Source of the DNA: an uncultured Lachnospiraceae bacterium
Lineage (GTDB): Bacteria; Bacillota; Clostridia; Lachnospirales; Lachnospiraceae
DNA: 54,768 nucleotides
Reading direction: 5' to 3'
Assembly (NCBI GenBank): GCA_910585625.1
Contig: CAJUFQ010000025.1
Coordinates: 1-54,768 of the forward strand
Part shown: positions 15,941 to 24,906 of the stretch, one piece after another
Position numbering within the stretch: the first letter of the stretch is position 1
Layout of the letters: each line of letters starts with the position of its first letter
The notes under the pieces: model-generated
The model's input: only the letters and a program-made list of their open reading frames with translations
The model's database searches: none
Told to the model about the DNA's origin: nothing
Translations under genes and position numbers: made by a program

Positions 15941-16165
15941 TCTTATAAGAAAGACCTTGTCACGCGAAAGCGTGAAAGTATCTTCCTATAAGAGAACAAT
16001 AATATGCGCATTCGCGCAAGAGGAAAATGTCACTGCGTGACCGTCCTAAGGAATCCCCCAGGCAAGCCTGGTACCTCTTAGGACAAATCAGCGCTCGGCG
16101 CAGCAAACTGTGCAATCCTCCTCAAGATTGAGGGGATAGGGGAGTTGAAGTGGGCTTGCCCACTT
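15935..16165. repeat. array of seven short hairpins with no gene
   Basis: An outer 13-bp inverted repeat (15935-15947 with 15987-15999) encloses CACGC-GAAA-GCGTG at 15961-15974. It is followed by TGCGC-ATTC-GCGCA (16005-16018), GTCAC-TGC-GTGAC (16029-16041), a nested pair GTCCTAAG/CTTAGGAC (16043-16050, 16077-16084) around CCAGGC/GCCTGG (16058-16071), CCTCAA/TTGAGG (16120-16133) and AAGTGGGC/GCCCACTT (16148-16165). The last is followed by TGTTCTTT and may terminate. The density of perfect stems is far above that of the other intergenic regions here. It may be a structured RNA or a nest of palindromic repeats. Confidence 0.6.
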
Positions 16166-16229
16166 TGTTCTTTACTTAGGAAATTCCCGGTAGGGCTTTA
16201 CAGTGCGAAATGCGATAGGAGGACAAGAA

Positions 16230-17408
16230 ATGTTATACAGAAAGAATCCTGCCAACCAGGATAAACTCTCCATTTTGGGCTATGGCTGCCTGCGCTTCCC
16301 GAAGAAAGGCACGGCCATCGACCAAGCAAAGGCGGAAGAGCAGATGCGGATTGCCATAGAACATGGCGTGAATTACTTTGATACCGCATACACCTATGGG
16401 GGAAGCGAAAGTTGCCTGGGAAGTTTCCTGGCAAAGGGATACCGGGACAAGGTAAAGATTGCCACCAAGCTCCCCCATTATTACATCAAGGAAAAGGGGG
16501 ACATGGAACGTTATTTTACGGAGCAGCTGAAGCGGCTGCAGACGGATCGTGTGGAATATTACCTGATGCATATGCTCAATGATGCGGCAACCTGGGGGCG
16601 GCTTCAGGAATTCGGGATAGAAGCATGGATTAAGGAGAAGAAAGCAAACGGGCAGATCCAAAACATTGGCTTTTCCTTTCATGGCGGCACGGAGAATTTC
16701 ATAAAAGTCGTGGATGCCTATGATTGGGATTTCTGTCAGATCCAATATAATTATATGGACGAACATTCCCAGGCAGGCAGGCGTGGCCTAAGGTATGCCC
16801 ATGAGAAGGGGCTTCCGGTAATCATTATGGAACCTTTGCGGGGAGGGCGGCTCGTCCAGGGGCTTCCTAAGAACGCGGCCAAGCTGCTGGAGAGGGAAGA
16901 ACCCAGACGCAGCCCGGCAGAGTGGGGCCTTCGCTGGCTGTGGAGCCAGCCGGAGGTGACGGTCGTGCTTTCCGGCATGAATGACGCAGCCCAGGTAGAA
17001 GAGAATGTCAGGATTGCCCGAGAAGCCCGAGAAGGCTGCATGACGGAGCATGACATGGAGGTCATTGACAAGGTCAAGGCGGAAATTAACCGCTGCATGA
17101 AAGTACCCTGCACCGGATGCGGTTACTGTATGCCCTGTCCGGCTGGAGTAGACATTCCCGGCTGCTTTGCTGCGTATAATACTAGGTATACGGACAGCTG
17201 GTATCAGGGAATGAAAGTGTATATGATGTGTACGACACTGCGGATGAATCCCAGCAATGCCGCAAAGTGCCTGAAATGCGGGAAATGTGAGCAGCATTGC
17301 CCGCAAGGGATAGCAATCCGTGAGGAGCTGGTGCAGGTGAAGAAGCATATGGAGACGCTGCCTTACCATGTGGCCAAGGCAATTTCCAAGCGCGTGGGGA
17401 AATATTGA
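16230..17408 (+). CDS. aldo/keto reductase with C-terminal ferredoxin-type domain
   Basis: The ATG at 16230 has AGGAGG at 16217-16222. The 392-residue protein has an AKR barrel with the catalytic set Asp and Tyr in YFDTAYTYGGSE, Lys in IATKLPHYY and His in YYLMHMLN, and the NADPH-pocket region ending VLSGMNDAAQVEEN. The C-terminal ~90 residues hold two cysteine clusters, CTGCGYCMPCPAGV and CLKCGKCEQHCPQ, which should bind [4Fe-4S] clusters. This two-domain oxidoreductase is common in anaerobic Firmicutes; substrate unknown. Electron input from ferredoxin rather than only NADPH is inferred. It stands alone between the hairpin array and dgt. Confidence 0.85.
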   Translation: MLYRKNPANQDKLSILGYGCLRFPKKGTAIDQAKAEEQMRIAIEHGVNYFDTAYTYGGSESCLGSFLAKGYRDKVKIATKLPHYYIKEKGDMERYFTEQLKRLQTDRVEYYLMHMLNDAATWGRLQEFGIEAWIKEKKANGQIQNIGFSFHGGTENFIKVVDAYDWDFCQIQYNYMDEHSQAGRRGLRYAHEKGLPVIIMEPLRGGRLVQGLPKNAAKLLEREEPRRSPAEWGLRWLWSQPEVTVVLSGMNDAAQVEENVRIAREAREGCMTEHDMEVIDKVKAEINRCMKVPCTGCGYCMPCPAGVDIPGCFAAYNTRYTDSWYQGMKVYMMCTTLRMNPSNAAKCLKCGKCEQHCPQGIAIREELVQVKKHMETLPYHVAKAISKRVGKY

Positions 17409-17418
17409 CCGTCATGTA

Positions 17419-17440
17419 AAAATCTGTAGATTTTATAGAA
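17419..17440 (+). terminator. weak terminator-like hairpin after the aldo/keto reductase
   Basis: AAAATC at 17419-17424 pairs with GATTTT at 17429-17434 around TGTA. The stem is AT-rich, so termination may be partial. Confidence 0.35.
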
Positions 17441-17495
17441 AAAATAAAGGAAATGTAAGATTTGTGCGGAATATATCATTTAGAGGTGATTTGGA

Positions 17496-18503
17496 TTGCT
17501 CATTAGAGAGAATATAGAGCTGTTAGAGCGGACATATCTGAGCCCATTTGCGACACTGAGCGAGAGGTCGGAAGGGCGTGACAGGGAAGAACCGCAATGC
17601 GATATCCGGCCGGTGTTCCAGCGGGACCGTGACCGCATCCTGCACTGCAAAGCGTTCCGCCGCCTGAAGCATAAGACACAGGTGTTCCTGACGCCACGGG
17701 GGGATCATTACCGAACCAGGCTTACCCACACGCTGGAGGTTTCCCAGAATGCGCGCACGATTGCCAAAGCGTTGCGCCTGAATGAAGACCTGACGGAGGC
17801 GATTGCTTTGGGGCACGATTTGGGGCACACGCCTTTTGGACATGCAGGAGAGCGTATCCTGAATATGATTTGTGAGGGCGGGTTCCGCCATAATGAGCAG
17901 AGTGTCCGAATCGTAGAGAAGCTTGAGAAAGACGGGGAGGGGCTGAACCTTACCTGGGAGGTGCGGGATGGGATTCTCAATCATCAGACATGCAGGATGC
18001 CGTCTACCCTGGAAGGGAAGATTGTCCGCTTCTCCGATAAAATTGCATATATCAACCATGACATAGATGATGCCATCCGCGCACGCGTGCTGGCGGAAGA
18101 CGATATTCCTGCCGAGTACCGGGAAGTCCTGGGCATGACTACGCGGGAACGCTTGGATAACCTGATCCATAATATCATCACTAACAGTTTAGGGCAGAAT
18201 GATATCTGTATGTCCGTGGAGGTAGAGACGGCAATGCAAAACCTCCGTAAGTTCATGTTTGACAAAGTGTATTGCAATCCTCTGGCAAAGGGAGAGGAGG
18301 AACGGGCGGAGGGCTTGCTGAGCCGGCTGTTCCAGTATTACATACATCATATCGATGAAATGCCGGTCTGGTATCTGAATATGATAGAGCAGGGGCAGAC
18401 GAAAGAGCGCGTTGTCTGCGATTATATTGCGGGCATGACCGACCAGTATGCGATTGCCAAGTTCGAGGAATATTTCCTGCCGAAGGCATGGCAGGTGAAC
18501 TAA
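17496..18503 (+). CDS. dgt: dGTP triphosphohydrolase-like HD protein
   Basis: The start is a TTG at 17496, supported by AGAGGTG 7 nt upstream and by the family-typical N-terminus. The 335-residue protein carries the HD metal-binding set: His in HTLEVSQNARTIA, the HD pair in ALGHDLGHTPFGH, and the downstream Asp in the SDKIAYINHDIDD region. The N-terminal CDIRPVFQRDRDRILHCKAF motif is characteristic of deoxyguanosinetriphosphate triphosphohydrolases, which hydrolyse dNTPs to the nucleoside and triphosphate. It is 25 bp upstream of dnaG, a common gene order in Clostridia, linking dNTP housekeeping to replication. Confidence 0.9.
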   Translation: MLIRENIELLERTYLSPFATLSERSEGRDREEPQCDIRPVFQRDRDRILHCKAFRRLKHKTQVFLTPRGDHYRTRLTHTLEVSQNARTIAKALRLNEDLTEAIALGHDLGHTPFGHAGERILNMICEGGFRHNEQSVRIVEKLEKDGEGLNLTWEVRDGILNHQTCRMPSTLEGKIVRFSDKIAYINHDIDDAIRARVLAEDDIPAEYREVLGMTTRERLDNLIHNIITNSLGQNDICMSVEVETAMQNLRKFMFDKVYCNPLAKGEEERAEGLLSRLFQYYIHHIDEMPVWYLNMIEQGQTKERVVCDYIAGMTDQYAIAKFEEYFLPKAWQVN

Positions 18504-18528
18504 GGAACATATGGAAAGGAGGCAGTAG

Positions 18529-20304
18529 ATGCCGTATTATTCCGATGAGCTGATAGAGGAAGTGCGTTCTGCCAACGATATTGTGAATGTGATTTCAGAT
18601 TATGTGCGTCTGCAGAAAAAGGGCAGTACCCATTTTGGACTCTGTCCTTTTCATAATGAGAAGACCCCGTCGTTTTCCGTGAGCAGGAACAAGCAGATGT
18701 ACTATTGTTTTGGGTGCGGGGCAGGCGGCAATGCCATCACGTTCCTCATGCAGTATGAGAATTATACTTTCCAGGAAGCGTTGCAGACGCTGGCGCAGCG
18801 GGCGGGGATTGAGCTTCCCAAGCAGGAAATGTCCGGCAGGGCCAGGCAGGAGGCAGACCGGCGGGCAAGAATCCTGGAGGTCAATAAGGCGGCCGCCAAA
18901 TATTTTTACGCCCAGCTGCGGATGGAGCAAGGGCAGAATGGGCTGCGTTATTTCGAAATGCGGGGGCTATCCCTGGAGACGCTGAAAAAGTTTGGGCTGG
19001 GGTATTCTAACAAATATAGCGACGATTTGTACAAATATCTCCGCCAACAGGGGTATGAGGATGAGCTGCTGAAACATTCCGGCCTTGTGACGATTGATGA
19101 GCGCGGCGGGCGCGATAAGTTTTGGAACCGTATCATGTTTCCTATCATGGATGTTAATCACCGGGTGATTGGCTTTGGCGGGCGTGTGATGGGAGAAGGA
19201 GAGCCGAAATACCTTAACTCGCCGGAAACAATGATTTTTGACAAGAGCCGCAATCTGTATGGGCTGAATCTTGCCAGAAGTTCGAGGAAACACTATATCC
19301 TGCTATGCGAGGGGTATATGGACGTGATTGCGCTGCACCAGGCAGGATTTGACAATGCGGTGGCGTCATTGGGGACGGCATTTACACCTGGCCATGCCAA
19401 TTTGCTGAAACGGTATACGAAGGAAGTATGTTGTACGTTTGACAGTGACGGCGCCGGGGTCAGGGCTGCGCTGCGCGCCATACCGATTCTCAAAGAGGCG
19501 GGGATTACGGCGAAGATTGTAAGGATGGATCCATACAAGGATCCTGATGAATTTATCAAGGCGCAGGGAGCGGATAAGTATCAGGAGCGGATTGACAGGG
19601 CGCAGAATAGTTTTATGTTCGAGATAGAAATACTGGAGCGTGACTATGATTTGGGAGACCCGGAGGGCAAGACAGCTTTTTACAATGCTGTCGCGCAGAA
19701 AATTTTAGGATTTGAGGAGGAGCTGGAGCGGAATAATTACATAGAAGCAGTGGCCGGGAAATATCAAGTCGGGTTTGAAAACCTACGGAAATTGGTGATG
19801 CACCAGGGAACCCGGGCGGGGCTGGCCAGGGAGAGCAGGACTCTGAAATCGGGAATCAGTGAGAAGAAAAAGAAAGAGGACGGTATGAAGCAGTCCCAAA
19901 AATTAATGCTCACATGGCTGATTGAAGAGCCGGATCTTTTTGCCCAGGTAAGCCCTTACCTAGGCCCGGAGGATTTCACGGAGGAGCTTTACCGGCAGGC
20001 GGCGGAAATTGTTTTTGAACAGTACAAGGAAGGCAGGCTGAACCCGGCGGGCATCATCAGCATGTTTGCGGAGGAGGAACAGCAACGGGAGATTGCCGGA
20101 CTGTTTAATGCCAGGCTGAAAGAGGTGGTTACCCCGGCAGAGAGGGAAAAAGCATTGTGGGAGACAGTCATCCGTTTAAAAGAGAATAGTATTTCTTGCC
20201 GCTCAAAACATCTGCAGGCCTCAGACCTGGAAGGGCTCCAGAAGCTGATTGCAGATAAGAAGCGCGTGCAGCAGCTGCGTAGTGAGAGGCACATGCTGAA
20301 ATGA
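18529..20304 (+). CDS. dnaG: DNA primase
   Basis: The ATG at 18529 follows AAAGGAGG. The 591-residue protein has the N-terminal CHC2 zinc finger (CPFHNEKTPSFSV, then CFGCGAGGN), the catalytic core, a TOPRIM domain (LLCEGYMDVIALHQAGFDNA with the metal-binding FDSDGAG following) and a C-terminal helical region of about 150 residues that would bind DnaB helicase. It synthesises RNA primers at the replication fork. It lies in the classic macromolecular-synthesis arrangement, followed 63 bp later by rpoD. Confidence 0.97.
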   Translation: MPYYSDELIEEVRSANDIVNVISDYVRLQKKGSTHFGLCPFHNEKTPSFSVSRNKQMYYCFGCGAGGNAITFLMQYENYTFQEALQTLAQRAGIELPKQEMSGRARQEADRRARILEVNKAAAKYFYAQLRMEQGQNGLRYFEMRGLSLETLKKFGLGYSNKYSDDLYKYLRQQGYEDELLKHSGLVTIDERGGRDKFWNRIMFPIMDVNHRVIGFGGRVMGEGEPKYLNSPETMIFDKSRNLYGLNLARSSRKHYILLCEGYMDVIALHQAGFDNAVASLGTAFTPGHANLLKRYTKEVCCTFDSDGAGVRAALRAIPILKEAGITAKIVRMDPYKDPDEFIKAQGADKYQERIDRAQNSFMFEIEILERDYDLGDPEGKTAFYNAVAQKILGFEEELERNNYIEAVAGKYQVGFENLRKLVMHQGTRAGLARESRTLKSGISEKKKKEDGMKQSQKLMLTWLIEEPDLFAQVSPYLGPEDFTEELYRQAAEIVFEQYKEGRLNPAGIISMFAEEEQQREIAGLFNARLKEVVTPAEREKALWETVIRLKENSISCRSKHLQASDLEGLQKLIADKKRVQQLRSERHMLK

Positions 20305-20367
20305 CAAAAGGTATAATGTTACAAATAACGGACAAAATATAAACAACGAATGGAAGGAAGAAACGAA

Positions 20368-21471
20368 ATGGAAGAAAAAAGTGCAAAATTTGTTGAGAAG
20401 CTGCAGGAATTGTTAGTGATAGCAAAGAAGAAAAAAAATGTGCTGGAATATCAGGAGATTAACGATTTCTTTCATGACTTGGAGTTGGACGCGGAACAGT
20501 TTGAGAAGATTTTAGATTTTCTGGAGACCAACAATATTGATGTGCTGCGGATTTCGGAGGATGAGGAAGACGAGGATATTCTCATTGACGAGGAAGACGA
20601 AGTGGAAGTTGAGAATATCGACCTTTCCGTTCCGGACGGAATTTCCATTGAAGATCCCGTTCGTATGTATTTGAAAGAGATTGGCAAGGTAGCGTTGCTC
20701 AGTGCGGAAGAGGAGATTGAGCTGGCGAAGCGCATGGAGCTGGGAGACCAGGAAGCGAAGAAGCGTCTGGCCGAGGCGAATCTGCGTCTTGTTGTTTCCA
20801 TTGCCAAGCGTTATGTAGGGCGTGGGATGTTGTTTCTGGATTTGATTCAGGAAGGAAATCTGGGCCTCATCAAAGCCGTTGAGAAGTTTGATTACCGTAA
20901 AGGGTATAAATTTTCCACATATGCGACGTGGTGGATCCGGCAGGCGATTACCAGGGCCATTGCCGATCAGGCGCGTACTATCCGCATCCCTGTGCATATG
21001 GTGGAGACTATCAATAAACTGATTCGTGTTTCCAGGCAGCTCTTGCAGGAACTTGGGCGTGAACCGACCCCGGAAGAGATTGCCGAGGAGATGAATATGC
21101 CGGTGGAGCGCGTGCGGGAAATCCTCAAGATTTCCCAGGAGCCGGTATCTTTAGAAACCCCCATCGGAGAGGAAGAAGACAGTCATCTCGGAGATTTTAT
21201 CCAGGATGACAATGTGCCTGTTCCGGCCGAGGCAGCGGCATTCACGCTGCTCAAAGAACAGCTGGTGGAAGTCTTGAGTACATTAACAGAGCGGGAGCAG
21301 AAAGTACTGCGCCTGCGTTTCGGCCTGGATGATGGGCGCGCCCGCACCCTGGAAGAAGTTGGGAAAGAATTTAATGTAACCCGGGAACGGATTCGCCAGA
21401 TTGAAGCGAAGGCGCTGCGTAAATTGCGCCATCCCAGCCGCAGCCGTAAACTCAAAGATTACCTGGATTAA
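20368..21471 (+). CDS. rpoD: RNA polymerase primary sigma factor (sigma-A/RpoD)
   Basis: I use the ATG at 20368, because GGAAGGAAG at 20352-20360 would overlap the alternative ATG at 20350. The 367-residue product has an acidic region 1.1, region 1.2 (DPVRMYLKEIG), region 2 with the -10-binding helix (YATWWIRQAITRAIADQART), region 3 and the -35-binding helix-turn-helix in region 4.2 (LEEVGKEFNVTRERIRQIEA). It directs RNA polymerase to the TTGACA/TATAAT promoters seen across this window. A TATAAT at 20312-20317 just upstream might be an internal promoter, but no good -35 accompanies it. Confidence 0.97.
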   Translation: MEEKSAKFVEKLQELLVIAKKKKNVLEYQEINDFFHDLELDAEQFEKILDFLETNNIDVLRISEDEEDEDILIDEEDEVEVENIDLSVPDGISIEDPVRMYLKEIGKVALLSAEEEIELAKRMELGDQEAKKRLAEANLRLVVSIAKRYVGRGMLFLDLIQEGNLGLIKAVEKFDYRKGYKFSTYATWWIRQAITRAIADQARTIRIPVHMVETINKLIRVSRQLLQELGREPTPEEIAEEMNMPVERVREILKISQEPVSLETPIGEEEDSHLGDFIQDDNVPVPAEAAAFTLLKEQLVEVLSTLTEREQKVLRLRFGLDDGRARTLEEVGKEFNVTRERIRQIEAKALRKLRHPSRSRKLKDYLD

Positions 21472-21555
21472 TTGGCATAGGCCGAGGGCAAGACGCGGCC
21501 GTCGTCAGCCGGGGGTAATGAAGTAAATCTTAGAAGGGAATTTATTTGAGAAGCG

Positions 21556-22266
21556 ATGGTGCAATTATCGAAGAGGCTGCAGGCTGTGGCAGATCTGGCT
21601 GGGGTAGCCGGGGTTCTGGCAGATGTGGGAACGGATCATGGGTACATACCGGTATTTCTTGTCTCTTGCGGGAAAGCCGGGCGGGCAATCGCTATGGATG
21701 TAAATGAAGGCCCGCTGCGGCGGGCAGAAGAGAATATCCGGCAATTTGGCTTAGAAGGGCGGATAGAGACCCGCCTTTCGGATGGCCTATATGCGCTGTC
21801 GCCGGGAGAGGCAGGAGTAATTGTAATTGCCGGGATGGGAGGCGCGCTGATGGCGCGGATTCTGGAAAAAGGGGAAGGGGCCGCCTGTGCGGCAGAGCGG
21901 TTGGTGCTGCAGCCGCAATCGGAGCTTCCCGAATTCCGGCGTTTCCTGTCAGAGCGTGGATACCGCATTACCGATGAGAACATGGTATTTGAAGATGGCA
22001 AATTCTACAGCATGATGGCTGCAGAATGGGCAGGAAATAAATCCGATGGCTTCCGCTGCAAGATGACGGAGGCTGATTTGAAATACGGCGCGTTGCTGAT
22101 TGCGCGCAGGCATCCGGTACTCCATAGCTATTTGCTGCGCCAGAGGAAGCAGAAACAGGATATACTGGAAAAATTAGGGAAAAATGCCAGGCAGGATGTG
22201 TCAGGGCGAAAAGAACAGTTAAAGCTGGAGCTTGGGGAGATAGAAGCTATGTTAGGGGCATGGTGA
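21556..22266 (+). CDS. trmK: tRNA (adenine22-N1)-methyltransferase
   Basis: The 236-residue protein has an N-terminal SAM-binding Rossmann fold with motif I ADVGTDHGYIPVFL, the acidic motif II region AIAMDVNEGPLRRAEEN and the TrmK-typical IAGMGGALMARIL, followed by a C-terminal coiled-coil rich in K/Q/E (LLRQRKQKQDILEKLG). TrmK methylates A22 in tRNAs of Gram-positive bacteria and normally lies next to rpoD and a NIF3-family gene, exactly as here. The ribosome binding site (GAAGGGAA, fairly distant) is weak, so the precise start is less certain. Confidence 0.9.
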   Translation: MVQLSKRLQAVADLAGVAGVLADVGTDHGYIPVFLVSCGKAGRAIAMDVNEGPLRRAEENIRQFGLEGRIETRLSDGLYALSPGEAGVIVIAGMGGALMARILEKGEGAACAAERLVLQPQSELPEFRRFLSERGYRITDENMVFEDGKFYSMMAAEWAGNKSDGFRCKMTEADLKYGALLIARRHPVLHSYLLRQRKQKQDILEKLGKNARQDVSGRKEQLKLELGEIEAMLGAW

Positions 22267-22341
22267 GTGTCTGGACTGCCCCGGCTTTTTCTTTATAAAT
22301 TCAGGAGAATTTAATTGGTAATTGCGAAAGGAGAAGGTATT

Positions 22342-23124
22342 ATGGTATGCAGTGAAATCATATCATTATTGCAGGAACAGTCGCCAGAGAACTTTGCCTG
22401 TGACTGGGACAATGTAGGGCTGTTGGTAGGGGATTTTGAGCAGGAAGTCCGTAAGGTTTACATAGCATTGGATGCCACGGAAGAGACGATTGCGGAGGCT
22501 GTGGCGGAGGGTGCGGATTTGCTGCTTACGCACCACCCCATGATTTTCAGAGGCTTGAAGAAAGTCAATACGCAGGATTTTACCGGAAGGCGTGTGGTGA
22601 AGCTGATTCGAAACAACATTTCCTATTATGCCATGCATACGAATTTTGATGTGAAGGGCATGGCAGGACTGGCCGCAGAACGGCTGGGGCTGGCCGAGTG
22701 TAAGGTGTTGGACGTTACTTGCAAGACCCAAGAAAGTGAAGAAGGCATCGGCAGGGTTGGCAGGCTGGTGGAGGAGATGACCTTAGAGTCATGCATTGGG
22801 CTTGTGAAGCGGTCTTTTGCGGTAGATACGGTAAAAGTATTTGGGGATTTGCAGAAAAACGTGCGTACCTTGGCGGTTTCCCCGGGTTCTGGCAAGAGCG
22901 TCATTTCCTGTGCCCTCCGCGCTGGGGCAGATGTATTGGTTACAGGGGACATTGACCACCACGAGGGCATCGATGCGGCAGATCAGGGAATGGCAATCAT
23001 CGATGCGGGGCATTATGGGGTGGAGAAGCTGTTCATCCCTTATATGGCGCGGTACCTAGCGGAGAGGGCAAAAGGCGTGGAGGTTGTGGGGCAGCCGGTG
23101 AAACAGCCGTTCTGCTATATCTAA
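22342..23124 (+). CDS. NIF3-family dinuclear metal-centre protein
   Basis: The ATG at 22342 follows AAAGGAGA by 7 nt; the upstream TTG at 22315 has no site. The 260-residue protein has the family signatures DNVGLLVGD, LLLTHHPMIFRG with paired histidines, VTGDIDHHEG and a final DAGHYGVEK segment, together supplying ligands for a di-metal site. The family (YqfO/YbgI/GTP cyclohydrolase I type 2-like) is widely conserved, often beside trmK, but its reaction is not settled. At 260 residues it is the short form lacking the inserted PII-like domain found in some Bacillus homologues. Confidence 0.9.
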   Translation: MVCSEIISLLQEQSPENFACDWDNVGLLVGDFEQEVRKVYIALDATEETIAEAVAEGADLLLTHHPMIFRGLKKVNTQDFTGRRVVKLIRNNISYYAMHTNFDVKGMAGLAAERLGLAECKVLDVTCKTQESEEGIGRVGRLVEEMTLESCIGLVKRSFAVDTVKVFGDLQKNVRTLAVSPGSGKSVISCALRAGADVLVTGDIDHHEGIDAADQGMAIIDAGHYGVEKLFIPYMARYLAERAKGVEVVGQPVKQPFCYI

Positions 23125-23149
23125 TTTGAATATTAGGCAGGAGGATGCA

Positions 23150-24814
23150 ATGAAAAAAACTACATATCAGATTAGGGTAAATGGGGAGGCAAAGGAGTAT
23201 CCGGCCGGCACGGCGTTTTCCGCGCTTGTCCGCGAGTACCAGCCAGAGTATGAAGATGACATCGTGCTGGTGATGTTTAACAACCGCCTCAAAGAATTGC
23301 ATAAGACAGTGAAGGCGGACGGGGAACTTACTTTCGTGACCACAAGGGATAAGGCAGGCAGGAAAGCATACCGGCGCAGCGTCACGTTCCTGATGCAGCG
23401 CGCTGTCCATAATCTGTCGGAAGAAGATGGGAGGTCAGTCTCTGTGCGGGTGGAGCATTCCATCAGCCAGGGGTATTACTGCGAGCTGGCCGGACAGACG
23501 CCGGATAAAGCATATATTTCCAGGCTCAAAGAGGAAATGAGAAAACTTGTGGAGGAAAAGCTTCCGATTAAAAAGAAAAGCATTTCCACGGATGACGCGG
23601 TCGCCTTGTTCCGGGAGCTTGGCATGCGCGACAAAGAGCGTCTGTTTGCATACCGACGCAGTTCTAAAGTGAATATATACAGCATTGGCAGATATGAAGA
23701 TTATTTTTATGGCTATATGGTACCCGACACGGGTTACCTCAAGTATTTTGAACTGGAACTGTATGAGGGAGGGTTTGTGCTTTTGTTCCCGGATAAGGAT
23801 ACGCACACGCCGTCGAAATTCGTCCCCTCCCATAAGCTGTTCCATGTGCTGAAAGAATCTGCGGAATGGGGGGCAAAGCTGGATATCGCAACAATCGGAG
23901 CATTGAACGACGCCATTTCCCAGGGACGTATCCGTGACGTAATCCTGGTATCGGAGGCATTGATGGAGCGCAAGATTGGCAGGATGGCGGAAGATATTGC
24001 CGCCATGCCCGATAAGAAATTTGTGATGATAGCCGGCCCATCTTCTTCCGGGAAGACGACTTTTTCCCACCGGCTTTCTATCCAGATGATGGCGCTGGGG
24101 TTAAAGCCGCACCCGATTGCCCTGGATGATTATTACGTGGATCGGGTAGATACGCCGAAGCATCCGGACGGGACATATAATTTTGAGTGTTTGGAGGCTC
24201 TGGATATTGAACTGTTCAACCGCGACATGTCCGCCTTGCTGGCAGGCAAGCGGGTGGAGCTTCCCATTTATAATTTCCGCACCGGGAAGCGCGAGTATAA
24301 GGGGAATTATAAACAGCTTGGGGAGAATGACATCCTCGTGCTGGAGGGAATCCATGGGCTGAACGACAAGCTGTCTTATTCCCTGCCCAAGTCCAGCAAG
24401 CTGAAAATATATATCAGCGCATTGACGCAGCTGAATATCGATGAACACAACAGCTTGCCCACCACAGACGGAAGGATGATACGGCGGATGGTGCGTGACG
24501 CTCGTACCAGGAATATTTCCGCGAAAGAAACGATTGCCATGTGGGGGTCGGTGCGTAAGGGGGAGGAACAGTATATTTTCCCCTTCCAGGAGGATGCGGA
24601 CATCATGTTTAACTCTGCGCTGATTTACGAGCTTGCCGTGCTGAAACAGTATGCGGAACCACTGCTGTTTCAGATTGACAAGAACTGCCCGGAGTATGTG
24701 GAAGCAAAACGCCTGCTGAAATTCCTTGATTATTTCCTTCCTGTGCCCAGCGAGGATATTGGGAGGAACTCAATCCTGCGGGAGTTTATCGGCGGGAGCT
24801 GCTTTCATGTCTGA
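23150..24814 (+). CDS. nucleoside kinase with ThrRS-like N-terminal domains (TGS-SAD-uridine kinase)
   Basis: The start at 23150 follows CAGGAGG by 5 nt. The 554-residue protein begins with a ubiquitin-like TGS domain (about 1-65), then a region like the threonyl-tRNA synthetase second additional domain (HSISQGYYCELAG, about 95-190), a linker, and a C-terminal uridine-kinase/phosphoribulokinase P-loop domain (GPSSSGKTTFSHRLS near residue 300; VLEGIHGLND as Walker B-like). No aminoacylation core is present. Clostridia have this fusion, commonly labelled nucleoside or uridine kinase, but the role of the synthetase-derived half is unknown. It follows the NIF3 gene by 25 bp and probably ends the rpoD operon. 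Confidence 0.85.
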   Translation: MKKTTYQIRVNGEAKEYPAGTAFSALVREYQPEYEDDIVLVMFNNRLKELHKTVKADGELTFVTTRDKAGRKAYRRSVTFLMQRAVHNLSEEDGRSVSVRVEHSISQGYYCELAGQTPDKAYISRLKEEMRKLVEEKLPIKKKSISTDDAVALFRELGMRDKERLFAYRRSSKVNIYSIGRYEDYFYGYMVPDTGYLKYFELELYEGGFVLLFPDKDTHTPSKFVPSHKLFHVLKESAEWGAKLDIATIGALNDAISQGRIRDVILVSEALMERKIGRMAEDIAAMPDKKFVMIAGPSSSGKTTFSHRLSIQMMALGLKPHPIALDDYYVDRVDTPKHPDGTYNFECLEALDIELFNRDMSALLAGKRVELPIYNFRTGKREYKGNYKQLGENDILVLEGIHGLNDKLSYSLPKSSKLKIYISALTQLNIDEHNSLPTTDGRMIRRMVRDARTRNISAKETIAMWGSVRKGEEQYIFPFQEDADIMFNSALIYELAVLKQYAEPLLFQIDKNCPEYVEAKRLLKFLDYFLPVPSEDIGRNSILREFIGGSCFHV

Positions 24815-24817
24815 TTG

Positions 24818-24906
24818 GGCATGCAAAGAATTAAATTGACCTAAGGAGGATGCCCTTAGGTCACTTGGAGCATCCAAAAAATCAAATTGACTTAAGGAGG
24901 TGCTGC
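24818..24906 (+). promoter_or_regulatory. duplicated leader with 10-bp inverted repeat before araC-type gene
   Basis: AAATTGACYTAAGGAGG occurs twice, at 24832-24848 and 24884-24900, within a longer imperfect 52-bp tandem duplication. In the first copy TGACCTAAGG (24837-24846) and CCTTAGGTCA (24854-24863) form a perfect 10-bp inverted repeat that hides one Shine-Dalgarno sequence; the second copy serves the regulator start at 24907. The arrangement could be an operator, a short terminator or a translational control element. Confidence 0.45.
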
